The notes beneath the pieces were generated by a model. It had not been told where the DNA came from. It did no database searches and saw nothing but the letters and a program-made list of their open reading frames with translations. Below, piece by piece: positions 13,328 to 15,518 of a stretch of DNA of 15,518 nt (the first letter of the stretch is position 1; each line of letters opens with the position of its first letter). This DNA is from Acidimicrobiales bacterium (GTDB lineage: Bacteria; Actinomycetota; Acidimicrobiia; Acidimicrobiales; JABEUL01), in contig JABEUL010000178.1 in NCBI GenBank assembly GCA_013044465.1, positions 1 to 15,518 on the forward strand, read 5' to 3'. Position numbers and translations under genes: made by a program.

Positions 13328-14815
13328 ATGACTGATCCGAACGAAATTCGCCAAGTGAATAAGAATGACGCTTTTACGGGTGCTTTCATGGCTACCTCAC
13401 GTTTTTTCCTCACTACGGTTATTGGCATTCCGACGACAATAGCTTTAGTTAGGCTTCTGGATCCGTCTCAGTTTGGCTACTGGGTAGTTGCTACGGCTAT
13501 TGTGGGGCTGTTAACCTCTTTTGCCAGCAGCGGCCTTGGCTCGGCAACTTCGAAACTTGTCTCGCTAGAAAAGGCCCGGGGAAATAGCGAAGGTGAAGCT
13601 GGCATAGTCCGTACAGCACATAGAGCAGCTCTATTTGTGGCGATCTTAACAAGTTTACTCGTATTGGTAGTTGGTTTTATTATTTTTTACTTTGCAAAAT
13701 CTGGCTCGCAAGTGGTTTTACTATTTGCTGTACTCTCTCCTTATGTAATTTTCATTCCTTTTTACCATGTTGCAATTGGCAACTTATTCGCCAATGCAAA
13801 ACCCAAGAAAATAGAGGGATCGCATATAATCGGTTCTGTTACTTTCTTGATTGGTATTGGAATCGCACTCACGTTTTCGAGGTCGGCAATATGGATAGCA
13901 TTAGCAAGGAGTGTTTCGATGCTTCTAAGTTATCTTTTTGTTATTAAAGGTTTAAAGATTGACAGGAGGGTTCGTCCTATTAGGATGAGGGAGTTTGTTT
14001 CGAACAGCGCTTCTGCCCTTATGAATTCCCTGGGTTTCAGTGCAGTTAATCGTCTCGACGTACTAGTTCTGGGCACAGCAGTGTCGGTGACTGATTCTGG
14101 TCTATATGGTCCACTCTCCTCCTTGGCTTCAATGGCCCAAAGTATTGCGACTTTACCTGCCAGTTATTTTCTTCCAAGTGCAATTAAGTCAATTTTTGAG
14201 AAAGACAGGCATGCAATTCTTGACTTGTACACGACAGTTACCCGCGCAGGTATATTACTTTCAGGACCAGTTCTTGTCGTTCTTATTGCCATACCTAATC
14301 AAGTACTAGGTTTGGCACTCGGTGCCAGATATTCTCACCTTGCTTTCCCTGCCCGGATTCTTTCGATCGGGATTGCTTTCCAGATATTCTCCGGGCCAAA
14401 TGGAACATTATTATTTGCATTCAATAAGCTAAAATTATTTACAATCCGAAGCGTTGTTACATTTTGCATGAGTGTAGCTGGGTGCATTGTTCTAGTTCCC
14501 ATGTTCAAACTAACCGGAGCAGCACTTGCCACGACATTGCCCCTTGTAGTTTCTAATTTGATCTCAAGTATCACAATATATCTGGCAGAACAAATCTATC
14601 CGAGCTTGATAAAAACCGGACTTCCAGTACTTGCCATATTCGCGTCAGTGGCAATTGTGGTTGTAGTTGCTGCTCATACGACAAGCCAACCAATAGCGGT
14701 AATGACTGGCCTCATCTTGGGGTTCACAATTCCATTGGCCGTCTTTCTAACGACTCTGACTGACAGTGAGAGTCAAATTGTCTCAAAATACTCTGCTCGT
14801 TTGAAACGAAATTAG
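13328..14815 (+). CDS. Polysaccharide flippase, Wzx/PST-like (MOP superfamily)
   Basis: This polytopic inner-membrane protein of 495 residues is typical of O-unit or exopolysaccharide repeat-unit flippases. These translocate undecaprenyl-linked oligosaccharides to the outer face. The N-terminal pattern fits the family: a short polar lead, a membrane helix near 24-42, then LDPSQFGYW at 44-52, matching the L-x-P-x-(E/Q)-(F/Y)-G loop, and a second helix at about 52-72. About 12 to 14 hydrophobic segments follow, with the usual SRS and LGxxY-type loops. AGAGGGA (13315-13321) 6 bases before the ATG is a good ribosome site. The gene follows the IS66 remnant directly, so its promoter may lie in element-derived DNA. 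Substrate specificity cannot be predicted. Confidence 0.85.
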   Translation: MTDPNEIRQVNKNDAFTGAFMATSRFFLTTVIGIPTTIALVRLLDPSQFGYWVVATAIVGLLTSFASSGLGSATSKLVSLEKARGNSEGEAGIVRTAHRAALFVAILTSLLVLVVGFIIFYFAKSGSQVVLLFAVLSPYVIFIPFYHVAIGNLFANAKPKKIEGSHIIGSVTFLIGIGIALTFSRSAIWIALARSVSMLLSYLFVIKGLKIDRRVRPIRMREFVSNSASALMNSLGFSAVNRLDVLVLGTAVSVTDSGLYGPLSSLASMAQSIATLPASYFLPSAIKSIFEKDRHAILDLYTTVTRAGILLSGPVLVVLIAIPNQVLGLALGARYSHLAFPARILSIGIAFQIFSGPNGTLLFAFNKLKLFTIRSVVTFCMSVAGCIVLVPMFKLTGAALATTLPLVVSNLISSITIYLAEQIYPSLIKTGLPVLAIFASVAIVVVVAAHTTSQPIAVMTGLILGFTIPLAVFLTTLTDSESQIVSKYSARLKRN

Positions 14816-14833
14816 GAAGCTGATAACTCTTCC

Positions 14834-14874
14834 GACACTTTAGTGTCAAATTTCTCTCTGGCAGCTCTTAGCTG
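14834..14874. terminator. Short hairpins between convergent genes
   Basis: GACAC-TTTA-GTGTC-type pairing (14834-14847) and CAGCT-CTT-AGCTG (14862-14874) form two small hairpins in the 110 bases between the convergent flippase and glycosyltransferase genes. No strong T-run follows either one. They may be weak terminators. Position is the main support. Confidence 0.25.
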
Positions 14875-14925
14875 ATAGTATAAATATTGCTCGGATCTCA
14901 CAACTGGCTAACCGAATCTGCGATT

Positions 14926-15518
14926 TTACCGAGGTTGCCCCATATTCAATTTAAGGGATCCAATGACCTTTATGAATTCGGAGGCATTTTTTTCCCAGCT
15001 AAATTTCCGGGCAATCTTGGACCCATTTTCACCAAGTTCATTCCGTAAACTTGGGTTTTCGATTAACTTCACCCATGCTTCTGCTACTGAATTGGGGTCA
15101 CTTGGTGGAACCAGTAGAGCGGCTAGTTCATTAGGAAGATTGAATGCAGGACCTGTGTCGACACAAGCTATCACTGGTTTTCCCAGACTAGCTGCCTCTA
15201 GATGAGCTAGCCCAAATGCCTCAGGATGACTTGGAAGAGAGAAAATGTCACAGCTACTCATGTAGTTTCCAATTTCACTACGCTCAATTGAGCCACAAAA
15301 ACGGGTGTATTTGGCAACGCCTAAATCGGTTGCAGTTTTTTTTAGCTTTTTTCTTAGAGGTCCATCACCGACTATCCAGTAATGAATTTCGAATCCCTTG
15401 TTACGCAATATTGACAGAGCCTCTATATTTGTCGCTATCCCCTTGCCCGGTTTTAGGCTCCCAACTGAAAGTATTAACGTCCCAGTTGGTTTTTCAAGTG
15501 GTTTGACCACGTTAGGAA
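14926..15518 (-). CDS. Glycosyltransferase GT4 family, C-terminal part (runs off window)
   Basis: The frame is open to the last base, so the N-terminal acceptor domain lies outside. The visible 197 residues are the nucleotide-sugar-binding domain: TLILSVGSLKPGKGI (hinge with GxxxxxKG), HYWIVGDGPLRKKLKK (the GDGP loop), TRFCGSIERSEI, CDIFSLPSHPEAFGLAHLEAAS with the E-x7-E donor motif, and GKPVIA. This is a clear GT4 signature. It probably contributes to the same surface glycan as the other glycosyltransferase and the flippase, but it is transcribed towards them. The apparent GTG at 15510 is internal, because the upstream codons (Asn, Pro) are open. Confidence 0.92.
   Translation of the reverse strand, partial: PNVVKPLEKPTGTLILSVGSLKPGKGIATNIEALSILRNKGFEIHYWIVGDGPLRKKLKKTATDLGVAKYTRFCGSIERSEIGNYMSSCDIFSLPSHPEAFGLAHLEAASLGKPVIACVDTGPAFNLPNELAALLVPPSDPNSVAEAWVKLIENPSLRNELGENGSKIARKFSWEKNASEFIKVIGSLKLNMGQPR

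Overview
The window is about 15.5 kb of a moderately AT-rich bacterial chromosome, probably a low-GC Actinomycetota lineage (inferred). The mycobacterial-type SerC, the long SerA with a C-terminal ACT domain, the TTG/GTG starts and a probable leaderless leader peptide all fit this. LeuA is the bacterial ~520-residue form (E. coli-like) rather than the longer form usual in mycobacteria and corynebacteria, so a deep branch such as Acidimicrobiia is possible. I cannot settle the taxon from the sequence alone.

Layout. (1) 1-833: the 3' part of ilvC. (2) 1036-3383: a two-gene nucleotide-sugar operon, UDP-glucose 6-dehydrogenase then UDP-glucuronate decarboxylase, giving UDP-glucuronate and UDP-xylose. 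(3) 3384-5022: an accessory patch. It holds three 23-bp direct repeats, the decayed start of what looks like a DUF4143-type ATPase gene, a 137-bp partial copy of the serC 3' end, and a GC-rich MNT/HEPN gene pair in which the HEPN gene has an in-frame amber codon. (4) 5023-10868: amino-acid biosynthesis. serC runs left, and aspC-serA-leuA run right. leuA has its own promoter and a transcription-attenuation leader, with a 14-residue peptide carrying three tandem Leu codons followed by an intrinsic terminator. (5) 10869-15518: a polysaccharide region with a GT4-like glycosyltransferase, a decayed IS66-type transposase, a Wzx-like flippase and a second glycosyltransferase cut by the window edge.

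How the genes fit together. ilvC and leuA belong to branched-chain amino-acid synthesis. serA and serC catalyse consecutive steps to serine, and aspC probably supplies aspartate. Around and between them lie surface-polysaccharide genes: sugar-nucleotide supply, glycosyl transfer and lipid-linked repeat-unit export. Mobile remnants and the toxin/antitoxin-like pair sit at the joins, as expected where accessory DNA has entered a housekeeping block.

The two observations most worth following are the MNT/HEPN module lying exactly between two direct copies of the serC 3' end, and the compact leucine attenuator in front of leuA.
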